NCBI GenBank assembly: GCA_017307375.1
Contig: JAFKFH010000018.1
Coordinates: forward strand, 62,001-126,000
Length of the DNA: 64,000 bases
Reading direction: 5' to 3'
Source of the DNA: Alphaproteobacteria bacterium
Lineage (GTDB): Bacteria > Pseudomonadota > Alphaproteobacteria > Ferrovibrionales > Ferrovibrionaceae
Numbering within the stretch: the first letter of the stretch is position 1; each line of letters starts with the position of its first letter. The notes under the pieces are model-generated. The model worked only from the letters and a program-made list of their open reading frames with translations. It did not search any database and was not told the origin of the DNA. Made by a program: the position numbers and the translations under genes. Below are positions 32,479 to 40,284 of the stretch, piece after piece.

Positions 32479-34302
32479 CTAAGCGGCGCGGCGGAAGAAG
32501 CCGGCATTGGCCACGAGGGCCCGGGCAGCCTCGGCCATCGCGGCGGCTTCGTCCGGCGGCAGCCGGCGGGCGAGCAGACCGAGCGAACGGCCTGCCTGCT
32601 CCGGCTGCCGGGCCACGCGTCCGAGCCGGCGGAGAACCGCCGCGATCCGCGGGGTCGTCGGATACTCCCGCAGATGCAGGATCGCCTGGCCCAGCCCGAG
32701 CACGGCAAGGCCGCCATCGAGCGGCGCCGGCTCGGCCTCGCCGGCCTTCTCGCTCCAGCGCGCGAGGCGCAGCAGGCGGTGATGCAGCCGGGCACGCCAG
32801 GCGAGGCGGCGGGCCGGCGCATCGGGCCGGCTGGCCATCGCCTGCAGATCGTGCACCATCATCGCGATCAGCATGTCGCGCCGGCGCCGGGCATCGGCCG
32901 GCCAGGCCAGGCGGAAGCTGATCCAGGCGACCAGCGGACCGGCGACGACGGCCGCGGCGGTCGCAACCGACGTCTCGACCGTGCCGGCCAGCGGAAAGGC
33001 CGGCTGCAGCAGCAGGAGCATGGCCAGGTTGACGTCGAAGCCGGCGGCCATGGTCCGGCGGTGGGCCACCGGCAACGCGCCCGCCAGCATGAACGGCAGG
33101 GTCAGCAGGATGAGATCGAGCCCGGAACCGCCATGCGGCCAGACCAGCCAGCGGCAGGCCAGCGCGGCGATGACGCCGGCGAGCTGGCCGGCACCGACGA
33201 AACGCATGGTTCCGGCCGGATCGTCGAAGGTCGAGAACAGCGAGATCATCACCGAGGTGCCGAGCAGCATGTAGGCACCGCCCGGCCAGCCGGTGCCCTG
33301 CCACAGGGCGCCGACCAGCAGCATGGTCAGGAGGGCGCGGCATGCCGCCCGGCGCGCGCCCAACCAGTCGCGATGCAGGACGATTTCCGGCCTGTCGGCA
33401 AGCGTCACGTTACCGAGCGCCGCGGCGACGGCCTCGAGCCCCGCGACCGGCTTCACCAGCGACGCGACTTCCGCCATGTCGACGGCAGCATCGAGTGCGT
33501 CGGCGGCCCGGTCCAGGCGATCGGCATCGGCCGCAGCGACGCGGCCGGGCGCTGACGTCAGCAACGCCACCTGGGCGACCACGAGGCCGCGCAGACCGTG
33601 CGCGGCCCGCCGCAGGCGCAGCGAGCCGGCGCCATGGGTATCGAGCAGATCGTCGACCGCGGCAAGTTCCGACAGCAGGGCGCGGCGCGCGGCCGTATCG
33701 GCAGCGGCACCGCGCAGCCGGGCGGCGAAGTCACGCAGGCAACGAGCCACCAGCCGCCGGATCCGGCCGGCAACATCGCTCTCGGCCGCCTGCGGCGTGA
33801 ACACCAGGCCGACCAGTACCGCGACGACGACGCCGGTCATGACGGTGAGGAAGCGGTCCAGGCCCAACCCCAAGATTTGATCGGGGTGCGGTGTGTCGAG
33901 CAGCGCGACCATCGCGGCGGAATAGCCGGCAAGAATGCTGCCATAGGAAGAAAAGCCGCGCAGCAGGTTGCCGAGACCGGCACAGAGGCCGATCCACAGG
34001 CTGAGGCCCGTGATCATCGGGACCGGCTGGCCGCCGGTGGCGACCACCAGGCCGATGCCGACCAGCACGCCGACGGCGGTGCCGAGCGCACGGAACAGGC
34101 CTTTCTCGATCAGCAGGCCGCGAACCGGCTGGGCCGCGGCCCAGACCGTCATCGCCGACCACTGCGGATGCTGCAAGCCCAACGCCCAGGCGACGACCAG
34201 CGCCGCGCAGGCGGCGAGCGCCGTGCGCAAGGCAAAGCCCAGCCGCGCGGGATCGAAGCCGAGCCGCGACAGGAAGCCTGCAGGGGACGCGTGCGGTGTC
34301 AT
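32479..34302 (-). CDS. FUSC family inner-membrane exporter (AaeB/YccS-like)
   Basis: 607 residues. Two groups of membrane helices (about 20-160 and 315-470) are separated by a soluble helical segment, and a cytoplasmic tail ends the chain. This double FUSC layout is that of aromatic-acid exporters such as AaeB. The conserved HPQWSAMTVW motif lies in the first block. Its ATG overlaps the MarR stop (ATGA), so the regulator and exporter form one operon. It probably exports aromatic carboxylic acids or similar compounds. Confidence 0.88.
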   Translation of the reverse strand: MTPHASPAGFLSRLGFDPARLGFALRTALAACAALVVAWALGLQHPQWSAMTVWAAAQPVRGLLIEKGLFRALGTAVGVLVGIGLVVATGGQPVPMITGLSLWIGLCAGLGNLLRGFSSYGSILAGYSAAMVALLDTPHPDQILGLGLDRFLTVMTGVVVAVLVGLVFTPQAAESDVAGRIRRLVARCLRDFAARLRGAAADTAARRALLSELAAVDDLLDTHGAGSLRLRRAAHGLRGLVVAQVALLTSAPGRVAAADADRLDRAADALDAAVDMAEVASLVKPVAGLEAVAAALGNVTLADRPEIVLHRDWLGARRAACRALLTMLLVGALWQGTGWPGGAYMLLGTSVMISLFSTFDDPAGTMRFVGAGQLAGVIAALACRWLVWPHGGSGLDLILLTLPFMLAGALPVAHRRTMAAGFDVNLAMLLLLQPAFPLAGTVETSVATAAAVVAGPLVAWISFRLAWPADARRRRDMLIAMMVHDLQAMASRPDAPARRLAWRARLHHRLLRLARWSEKAGEAEPAPLDGGLAVLGLGQAILHLREYPTTPRIAAVLRRLGRVARQPEQAGRSLGLLARRLPPDEAAAMAEAARALVANAGFFRRAA

Positions 34303-34748
34303 GCGCGATCCTCGCCCAGCGGGGGAAGGCGGCGGGCGATCCGGGCGAAAACGTCCATCACCCGGGTAAGATCGGCATCGCTGACATCGGCGAGGATCTC
34401 GGCTTCCCGGCCGTTCAACAGGCGCAGGATATCGGCCACGGCGACGCGCCCGGGGCCGGTCAGATAGATCAGCCTGGCACGACGGTCGGCGGGATCGGTC
34501 CGCCGCTCGACCAGCCCGCGCGCGACCAGGATGTCGAGCAGGCGAACGAGGCTCGAGGCATCGAGCCCGACCAGCGCCGCCAGCGCCTTCTGGCTGATGC
34601 CATCGCCAGATTCATGCAGATGGACAAGCGGCGCCCAGGTCGCGTCGGTCAGCCCGGCCTCGGCCAGCCGGGTGTCGAGCGTGCGTCGCCAGCGCCGGGC
34701 CAGCAGCGCGAATTCGAGACCGAAACGGGTACGCGGATGAGGGTCCAT
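34299..34748 (-). CDS. MarR family transcriptional regulator
   Basis: 149 residues with a winged helix (about 50-110, ISQKALAALVGLDASSLVRLLD and the wing RRTDPADRRARL). MarR proteins bind inverted repeats and let go when small phenolic acids bind. It is the first gene of the pair with the FUSC exporter, and the palindrome just upstream suggests self-repression of the operon. Confidence 0.9.
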   Translation of the reverse strand: MDPHPRTRFGLEFALLARRWRRTLDTRLAEAGLTDATWAPLVHLHESGDGISQKALAALVGLDASSLVRLLDILVARGLVERRTDPADRRARLIYLTGPGRVAVADILRLLNGREAEILADVSDADLTRVMDVFARIARRLPPLGEDRA

Positions 34749-34769
34749 GAATTCATTTGTGCATTAAAA

Positions 34770-34788
34770 TGATTTGAATTGCAAATCA
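34770..34788 (-). promoter_or_regulatory. MarR operator candidate
   Basis: TGATTTG-AATTG-CAAATCA, perfect seven-base arms, 21 bases upstream of the MarR start in an AT-rich patch. Length and spacing fit MarR-family sites. It would control both marR and the exporter gene. Confidence 0.6.
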
Positions 34789-34898
34789 AATTGTCTGCCC
34801 GGCGCGCTGGCCACCCCCGGGCGGATACAGGAACCAGTCACGCCACCTGGCGTTCTACCGGCTCGAAACCGCAATCCGTAACGGGCCGAGAGGACATC

Positions 34899-35432
34899 AT
34901 GCCTAAGAAGCATCTTATTGCCGTCTGCATCCTGGCCGGTCTCGCCGCCGGCACCGGCGTCGCCCCCGCCATCGCCCAGTCGAGCCCGCCGGTCGCCGTC
35001 AACGCACCGGACATGCAGGAAAGCTTTCTGCAGAAGGTCGTGCGGTCGAACGCGTTCGAGATCCAGACCAGCCAGCTGGCGCTCGAGCGCACGACGAATA
35101 CCGAAGTCAAGGCGTTCGCCCAGCAGATGATCACCGATCACACCAAGGCCAAGGACGAGCTGGCGGTGCTGCTCAAGGCGCTCAACATCACCGAACCCTC
35201 GGCCGCCCTGGAACCGGCGCAGATCCAGGAGATCAAGCTGATGCAGGCCGAGCAGAACCAGGATTTCGATCGTCTCTACATCAACGCGCAGAACAACGCC
35301 CATGTCGAGGCGGTGGCCCTGTTCCGGCAGTTCAGCGCATCGGGCTCGCCCGCCGAAGTCCGGGCCTGGGCGGCCAAGACCCTGCCCACGCTGGAGCAGC
35401 ATCTCGCCCACGTGCAGAAGCTGAAGAAGTAA
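34899..35432 (+). CDS. DUF4142 family secreted protein
   Basis: 177 residues with a signal peptide (1-25, ending PAIAQ). The mature part is a four-helix bundle of the ferritin-like DUF4142 type (SNAFEIQTSQLALERTTN, FAQQMITDHTKA, HVEAVALFRQF). These periplasmic or outer-membrane proteins are often induced in stress and solvent tolerance; biochemical function is unknown. ATG 34899 has AGAGGA just ahead. Divergent from the MarR gene; a strong hairpin follows. Confidence 0.88.
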   Translation: MPKKHLIAVCILAGLAAGTGVAPAIAQSSPPVAVNAPDMQESFLQKVVRSNAFEIQTSQLALERTTNTEVKAFAQQMITDHTKAKDELAVLLKALNITEPSAALEPAQIQEIKLMQAEQNQDFDRLYINAQNNAHVEAVALFRQFSASGSPAEVRAWAAKTLPTLEQHLAHVQKLKK

Positions 35433-35451
35433 GCGGCCACGCCGGCACCGG

Positions 35452-35489
35452 CGTCGGGGGGAAGGATCCGGCGATCCTTCCCCCCGACG
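35452..35489 (+). terminator. Strong terminator hairpin after the DUF4142 gene
   Basis: Perfect 17-base arms (35452-35468 and 35473-35489) close on a four-base CGGC loop, one of the longest stems in the window. It is followed by TGTTTGCAG, a poor T-run. It ends the DUF4142 transcript 19 bases after the stop codon. Confidence 0.75.
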
Positions 35490-35532
35490 TGTTTGCAGCG
35501 TTATAAATTGTCACCGCTCAGCGGAGCGGGCC

Positions 35533-36169
35533 ATGGCCGGGGAGATCGTTTTCTATACGCATCCGATGTCGCGTGGCCGCATCGTCCGCTGGATGCTCGA
35601 GGAAGTCGGCCAGCCCTATCGCACGGAAATCCTCGATTTCTCGACGACGATGAAGGCGCCGTCCTATCGCGCGGTCAACCCGATGGGCAAGGTGCCGGCG
35701 ATCCGCCACGGCGATGCCGTGGTCACCGAAGCGGCTGCCATCTGCGCCTATCTGGCGGATGCCTTTCCGCAGGCCGGCCTTTGCCCGGCAAGCGGCCCGG
35801 CACGGGCCTCCTATTTTCGCTGGATGTTCTTTGCCGCCGGCCCCCTGGAGGCGGCCACGACCAACAATGCCCTGGGTTTCGTCGCACCGGCCGAGCGCGC
35901 GCGTATGCTCGGCTATGGCACGCTCGCCCAGGTGCTCGACACGCTCGAAGGCCCTTGCCGGCGGCAGCTACATCGCCGGTGACGACTTCAGCGCGGCCGA
36001 TGTCTATGTCGGCTCGCAGCTTGGCTGGGGCATGATGGTCGGATCGATCGAACCCAGGCCGGCATTTGCCGGCTACTGGCAGCGTCTGGCCGACCGGCCG
36101 GCCGCAATCCGTGCGAAGGACATCGACGATGCGCTGATGGTCCCCGCCGGCCCCGGCCAGGCGGGCTAG
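35533..36169 (+). pseudogene. Glutathione S-transferase gene with a frameshift
   Basis: The N-terminal thioredoxin-like domain (FYTHPMSRGRIVRWMLEEVG, VNPMGKVPAIRHG) reads in frame from ATG 35533, then breaks at about 35952. The remainder (AGGSYIAGDDFSAADVYVGS) continues in the next frame to the stop at 36169. Dropping one C from the CCC at 35952-35954 restores one reading frame of about 211 residues, the normal GST size. As written, the product would stop after 149 residues without a complete helical domain. It may be a real mutation or a sequencing error. Confidence 0.85.
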
Positions 36170-36186
36170 GGTCGGCCGATCTGACG

Positions 36187-36489
36187 TCAGCCGATGTCGC
36201 CGCGGCGGTCGTAGGCCAGGACGATCGGCCGGCTGTCCGCCGGAGCCCGGCGCAAGCTGCCGGGCGCTGCCGCATCGGACTCGATCTCCACCTCTTGCCC
36301 GATCGTGGCGCCGAACGCGCTCATCGCTTCGCGCAGCCGTTCCTGCGCCATCCTCCTGCCCGCCGAAACCGCCTGCCCCCGGTTGGCCGAGCGGGCGAGC
36401 GTGTCGCTCAACCTGGCAAATGCGTCGGACACGGCTCCGCCTTTCGACGCAAGACACGATTTTCCCGGGACAACAGGTTGTTGCGGCAT
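36187..36489 (-). CDS. Unknown small protein of 100 residues
   Basis: No family recognised. The central part (about 20-60) is helical and basic (FARLSDTLARSANRG, MAQERLREAMSAFG), and the tail is acidic. The gene is supported by an excellent GGAGGAGA six bases before ATG 36489. It is divergent, over 88 bases, from the HTH gene at 36578, so the two may share control. Confidence 0.6.
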   Translation of the reverse strand: MPQQPVVPGKSCLASKGGAVSDAFARLSDTLARSANRGQAVSAGRRMAQERLREAMSAFGATIGQEVEIESDAAAPGSLRRAPADSRPIVLAYDRRGDIG

Positions 36490-36577
36490 CGGTTCTCCTC
36501 CACCCTAATGGTCTGGAAGCTACCCGGTCGGGCAGCGTCAAGTCTGGCGCTCCGACCGTGCAACCTTGGAGACATCG

Positions 36578-37681
36578 ATGAACACTCGGCCACGCGGGCC
36601 GCGCGCCCATCTGGACGCGGCGATCGCCAGACGCCTGATGCCCAACAGCGAATTGACGATGCGGGCCCTGGCAAAGGCTTCGGGCTACAGCGAGGCGACG
36701 ATCAGGCGCGCCCGCAACGGCGAAACCGGCCATATCGACGCCGAGATGCTGTTCGCCCTGTCCGAAGTCTTCGCGCGCCGCGGCGATCACGACTTCCTGG
36801 TCGAGATCTTCGGCATCACCGTCGCCACGCCGGCGATGAACGGAGGCGATCTCTGCTACTGGATCACCGAGGACGGGGCCGTCAATGCGGCGCCGTTCGG
36901 ACATGCCCGATTCGTGCGCGACGCGTTGCGGCTGGGCCCGGACGAGGCCTTCGACGCGATCGCCTACGGTATTCGCGCCATGGGCTGGATCGAAATCACG
37001 ATCCGGGCCAATGGCCGGCTGACGGTGCGCCGTCACCTCGTCAACGCCGCGGCCGACGCCGGTCGGCGGGCCGCCGACTGGCTGGCCGAGCAAGGCCGCA
37101 CCTTCAGCGAGATCGAGATCCTGAGCCTGCAGGGCGACAGTTGGAGCCGCCGGCGCTACGACACGATCCGCGCTGCCGCCCAGTCGCTGGCCGTGCCGGT
37201 CGGCGATGCCATTTCCGATCATATTTCGGTCCATATCGCAACCAAACGCCTGTCGTTCAACCACATCGCCGATCCGGTGCAGATCGCGGCGCTGCGCCAC
37301 TGGAACGGGCCGGATACCGAGGTCGACAGCCTGATGCGGGCGATCACCGCGGCCGGCGGCTCGGCCAATTATTCGCTGCTGAGAAAGGAGGACGATGGCT
37401 ACACGCTGCTGACCCTCGGCGCCGCCAACCGGCTGCGCCACGATCTCGCCGGGCGCTCGCTGCGCCTCCTGCGCGATCAGCACTATGTCGACCTCGTCGA
37501 ACAGCAGTTCGACACCCTGCCCAGCGAAGGGGTGCGGTTCGACGACCTCGACATCCAGGCCAGGACCGATCGCGGCGGCTATCGCCGGCTCGCCCTGTCC
37601 GCCAGCGGTCCCGGCGGTGACCGCTATGCCGTCACCGTCACGGACATCTATCGGAAACCACAACAAGCGGTAATCCAATGA
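36578..37681 (+). CDS. Unknown protein with N-terminal helix-turn-helix
   Basis: 367 residues. Residues about 20-75 form an XRE-like helix-turn-helix (ALAKASGYSEATIRRARNG), which suggests DNA binding. The remaining 290 residues match no family I recognise; they are mixed alpha/beta with no membrane segment. ATG 36578 is preferred over a TTG 12 bases upstream because GGAGA precedes it. Its stop overlaps the ATG of the next gene (ATGA), so the two products are made together and probably work together. Confidence 0.72.
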   Translation: MNTRPRGPRAHLDAAIARRLMPNSELTMRALAKASGYSEATIRRARNGETGHIDAEMLFALSEVFARRGDHDFLVEIFGITVATPAMNGGDLCYWITEDGAVNAAPFGHARFVRDALRLGPDEAFDAIAYGIRAMGWIEITIRANGRLTVRRHLVNAAADAGRRAADWLAEQGRTFSEIEILSLQGDSWSRRRYDTIRAAAQSLAVPVGDAISDHISVHIATKRLSFNHIADPVQIAALRHWNGPDTEVDSLMRAITAAGGSANYSLLRKEDDGYTLLTLGAANRLRHDLAGRSLRLLRDQHYVDLVEQQFDTLPSEGVRFDDLDIQARTDRGGYRRLALSASGPGGDRYAVTVTDIYRKPQQAVIQ

Positions 37682-38514
37682 TACCTGACACAAGACATTT
37701 CCTCGACGCCCTGACCTGCAGCGCGCTGCCTGCGATCGAACGCCCGTTCATCGCCGGCCGCATCGCCCCCGCCCTGGTCCGGGCCGCCCGCGAGGCCGAC
37801 CTGGTGCCGATGGTCAGCCACAGCCTGGACACACTGGTCGAGATCAAGGCGATCGACCCCGAGCGGGCATTCCTGTCACAGCTTTCGACCCCGGCGCTGC
37901 ATCCCGATGCGGGACCTGCCGATACCGCGATCGTCCTGTTGATGCGGGATGGCCAACCCGTGGCATCGGCGTCGCTGCGGCTGCGCTGGATCGAGGGCAA
38001 CCTGCAGGACGCGATCGAGACCAAGTCGCTGTTCTATGCCGATCCCGGCCAGGCGCCGGAGGCCGAGCTGATCGTCTGCCGCGCCACCAAGGCACGGGAT
38101 ATCCGGGCCTGCCATGTCATCGTCGCCGGCGCGCTCTGGGTGGCCAGGTCGGCGACCACGGTCGACAGCCGGATGATCAAGCTGCTGGTCCGCTTCCTCA
38201 ATCTGCTGGCCATGGCGAACTACCACTGGTCCTGGTGCATCTCGTTCTCGCTGCCGCCACTGATGCGTCAGGCCTTTCCGATCTATGGCGCCGACGGGAT
38301 CGAGCATGGCGTCTACATGGATATCGGCAATCGCCGCGTCGAAACCGTGCTGGTTCATGCAAGCCGCGCCCGGTTCCTCGACAACCTGCTGTCCCCGGCC
38401 TATCTCGACCTCGGCCACGACCTCGATGGCCTGACCGACCACGACCTCGCCCGCGCCAGCCGCGCGGCCGCGGAAACGCGTCTGCGCCGCGTCCATCTCG
38501 ACGCGATGCACTGA
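37678..38514 (+). CDS. Unknown protein, possible GNAT-like fold
   Basis: 278 residues, no family recognised with confidence. The pattern of a strand with a bend (IVLLMRDGQPVASASLRLRW), a later strand, a long helix and a closing segment WCISFSLPPLMRQAFPIYGA recalls N-acyltransferases of the GNAT or homoserine-lactone-synthase type. That is only an impression; the acetyl-CoA loop is not visible. It has no signal peptide. It is translationally coupled to the HTH gene upstream and followed by a strong terminator 155 bases on. Confidence 0.65.
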   Translation: MIPDTRHFLDALTCSALPAIERPFIAGRIAPALVRAAREADLVPMVSHSLDTLVEIKAIDPERAFLSQLSTPALHPDAGPADTAIVLLMRDGQPVASASLRLRWIEGNLQDAIETKSLFYADPGQAPEAELIVCRATKARDIRACHVIVAGALWVARSATTVDSRMIKLLVRFLNLLAMANYHWSWCISFSLPPLMRQAFPIYGADGIEHGVYMDIGNRRVETVLVHASRARFLDNLLSPAYLDLGHDLDGLTDHDLARASRAAAETRLRRVHLDAMH

Positions 38515-38669
38515 CCTTCCGGGCCTGCAGGGCCCGAACCTGACCACGGCCAGCGCCTGTCTCGCGGCCCCGTCGACCGTCTCCAAGCCGACACACGCCC
38601 CCCGATTCTTTCAGGCAGAAGCCATGCCGGCCCGTCGCTGACGGCGAGAAACGGCGCCCGCCCCCGTCG

Positions 38670-38700
38670 CGTCGCCGGGCAGGGCCTTTGCCCGGCGACG
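38670..38700 (+). terminator. Terminator hairpin before the iron locus
   Basis: Perfect 12-base arms (38670-38681 and 38689-38700) with a seven-base loop, followed by ATCTTCATTTG. It closes the two-gene unknown operon and insulates it from the iron-uptake genes. Bases 38515-38669 hold no gene. Confidence 0.7.
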
Positions 38701-38712
38701 ATCTTCATTTGT

Positions 38713-38727
38713 TGCGAATAATTCTTA
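38713..38727 (+). promoter_or_regulatory. Fur-box-like site upstream of the ECF sigma gene
   Basis: TGCGAAT-A-ATTCTTA has the 7-1-7 inverted form of Fur sites and keeps the GAAT-A-ATTC core. It is 20 bases before the sigma-factor start. Repression by an iron-loaded Fur/Mur-type regulator is inferred from position and from the gene content that follows. Confidence 0.55.
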
Positions 38728-38746
38728 TCCACACTAGCTTGCGGCC

Positions 38747-39244
38747 ATGCAGGATTCGGTACTGCACCGCAGCTTCCGCGACCACCAGCGCGACTTGCTC
38801 CGCTTTCTGATGCGGCGGCTGCGCTGTGCCTTCACCGCGCGCGACCTGGCCCACGACCTCTACCTGAAGCTCGACGATGTCGACGGAGCGACCGGCATCG
38901 GCAACGGCCGCGCCTATCTGTTCCGCATGGCCGCCAACCTTGCCAGCGACCACCTGCGCGGCGAGGCACGCCGCGGCGAGATCCTGCGCGAGGCACAAGA
39001 CCTGCTCGACGGCGGCGCGGACTGGCGGACGCCCGAGCGCGACGTGATCGCGCGCGACGAACTGCAGCGGCTGCACCGCGAGGTGGCGGCCCTGCCCGAG
39101 CTCAGCCGCCGCATCTTCCAGTTGAATAGATTCGAAGGTCGTACTCATCGCGAAATCGCGGCGCGACTGGGCGTCTCGGTGACGACGGTCGAGAACCACA
39201 TCCGCAAGGTGATGGACCGCCTGGCGGCGGCGCGCGACCAATGA
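38747..39244 (+). CDS. ECF sigma factor, FecI type
   Basis: 165 residues with sigma region 2 (DLAHDLYLKLDDV, then RAYLFRMAANLASDHLR) and region 4 (LPELSRRIFQLNRFEGRTHREIA, HIRKVMDRL). It should direct RNA polymerase to the receptor gene downstream when iron-siderophore is sensed outside. The ATG of the FecR gene overlaps its stop by four bases, so sigma and anti-sigma are made in coupled fashion. Confidence 0.93.
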   Translation: MQDSVLHRSFRDHQRDLLRFLMRRLRCAFTARDLAHDLYLKLDDVDGATGIGNGRAYLFRMAANLASDHLRGEARRGEILREAQDLLDGGADWRTPERDVIARDELQRLHREVAALPELSRRIFQLNRFEGRTHREIAARLGVSVTTVENHIRKVMDRLAAARDQ

Positions 39245-40167
39245 CGACCGACCGGACCGCGCGCGGCTGGGTGGTCCGCCTGGCGTCGGGCGAGATGGAC
39301 GAGGGCGAACTCGACCGCTTCAAGGCGTGGCTCTCGGCCGATCCGTCCCACCGGGCGGCCTTCGAGCGGGAGCGCCTGAGGTGGCGCGACCTCGCCGCGC
39401 TGGCGCCGGCGTTTGCCGCTCCGCCGCAATGCCGGCGGCAACGCCGCCTGGTCCTCGCCGCCGCGCTGGCCGTCGCCGCCTGCCTTGCCGTCTTCGTCGC
39501 CTGGCCCCCGCTACGCCTGGCGCTGCTGACCGACCACGCGACCGGGCCGGGCCAGCGCGCCAGCATCACCCTGCCCGACGGGTCGGTCGTCGAACTCAAC
39601 ACCGACAGCGCCATTGCGGTCCACTACTCGCCGGGCGAGCGGCGCATCGATCTGTTGCGCGGCGAGGCCCTGTTTGCCGTTCGCAGCGACAAGACCCGGC
39701 CGTTTCGCGTCGCGGCCAGGGGCGGAACCGCCCAGGCCGTCGGCACGGCCTTCGTCGTGCGCGACCGGGACGGTCTCGTGGTCACGACCGTCACCGAGGG
39801 CACCGTCGCGGTCGCCTCTCCCGAACAAGCGGAACCCGGCGGCGTTCTGCTCGCAGCCCCCGGCGACCAGATCGCCTATGCCGAGGGCCAGCCGCCACGC
39901 CGCCTCGGCCGCGCCGATATCGGCGCGGTGACCGCCTGGCGGCAGGGCGGCATCGTGCTCGACGGGGCACGCTTCAGCGATGCGCTGGCCGAACTCGAGC
40001 GTTACCGGCCGGGCAGGATCTTGCTGCTGGGCCGCGATCCGGCAACGCTACGGCCGGTCAGCGGCATCTTCGCCACCGACCGCATCGACGCCGCAATTGC
40101 CGGTCTGGCCGCGACCCATGGCCTGACGGTAAGCCATGTCGGCAGCCTGCTGACGATCCTGCGCTGA
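39241..40167 (+). CDS. FecR family anti-sigma/sensor protein
   Basis: 308 residues. A cytoplasmic N-terminal domain (about 1-75, WVVRLASGEMDEGELDRFKAWL), one membrane helix (about 78-98) and a periplasmic FecR domain (GQRASITLPDGSVVELN, YSPGERRIDLLRGEALF) appear in order. The C-terminus meets the receptor's N-terminal signalling domain and passes the signal to the sigma factor. It sits between the sigma and receptor genes, the standard order. Confidence 0.93.
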   Translation: MTTDRTARGWVVRLASGEMDEGELDRFKAWLSADPSHRAAFERERLRWRDLAALAPAFAAPPQCRRQRRLVLAAALAVAACLAVFVAWPPLRLALLTDHATGPGQRASITLPDGSVVELNTDSAIAVHYSPGERRIDLLRGEALFAVRSDKTRPFRVAARGGTAQAVGTAFVVRDRDGLVVTTVTEGTVAVASPEQAEPGGVLLAAPGDQIAYAEGQPPRRLGRADIGAVTAWRQGGIVLDGARFSDALAELERYRPGRILLLGRDPATLRPVSGIFATDRIDAAIAGLAATHGLTVSHVGSLLTILR

Positions 40168-40173
40168 AAAAAA

Positions 40174-40188
40174 AACCTTCGGCAGGTT
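40174..40188 (+). terminator. Hairpin after fecR
   Basis: AACCT-TCGGC-AGGTT follows the fecR stop and a run of nine A, and then GGGGTTTTCCCC, a 12-base palindrome. The stem is short and no T-run follows on the plus strand, so it may only weaken read-through into the receptor gene, which likely has its own sigma-dependent promoter in the next 100 bases. Confidence 0.35.
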
Positions 40189-40228
40189 GGGGTTTTCCCC
40201 TCCCCACCCGTCACATCTCTGCCGGTTC

Positions 40229-40251
40229 ATGCAAATGCGGGGCATTTGCAT
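40229..40251 (+). promoter_or_regulatory. Nine-base inverted repeat before the receptor gene
   Basis: ATGCAAATG-CGGGG-CATTTGCAT, perfect arms, 34 bases upstream of the receptor start. It could be a regulator site or a hairpin in the leader. It resembles no Fur box well enough to name a factor. Confidence 0.5.
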
Positions 40252-40284
40252 ATGTGTTTCTTTGCTTTGGGGGATTTCCAGTCG

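Noticed and set aside
40229-40251. Palindrome as a second Fur box
   Set aside because: The arms are TGCAAATG/CATTTGCA with a five-base spacer, which does not fit the 7-1-7 or GATAAT repeat forms well enough. It is kept as an unexplained repeat only.
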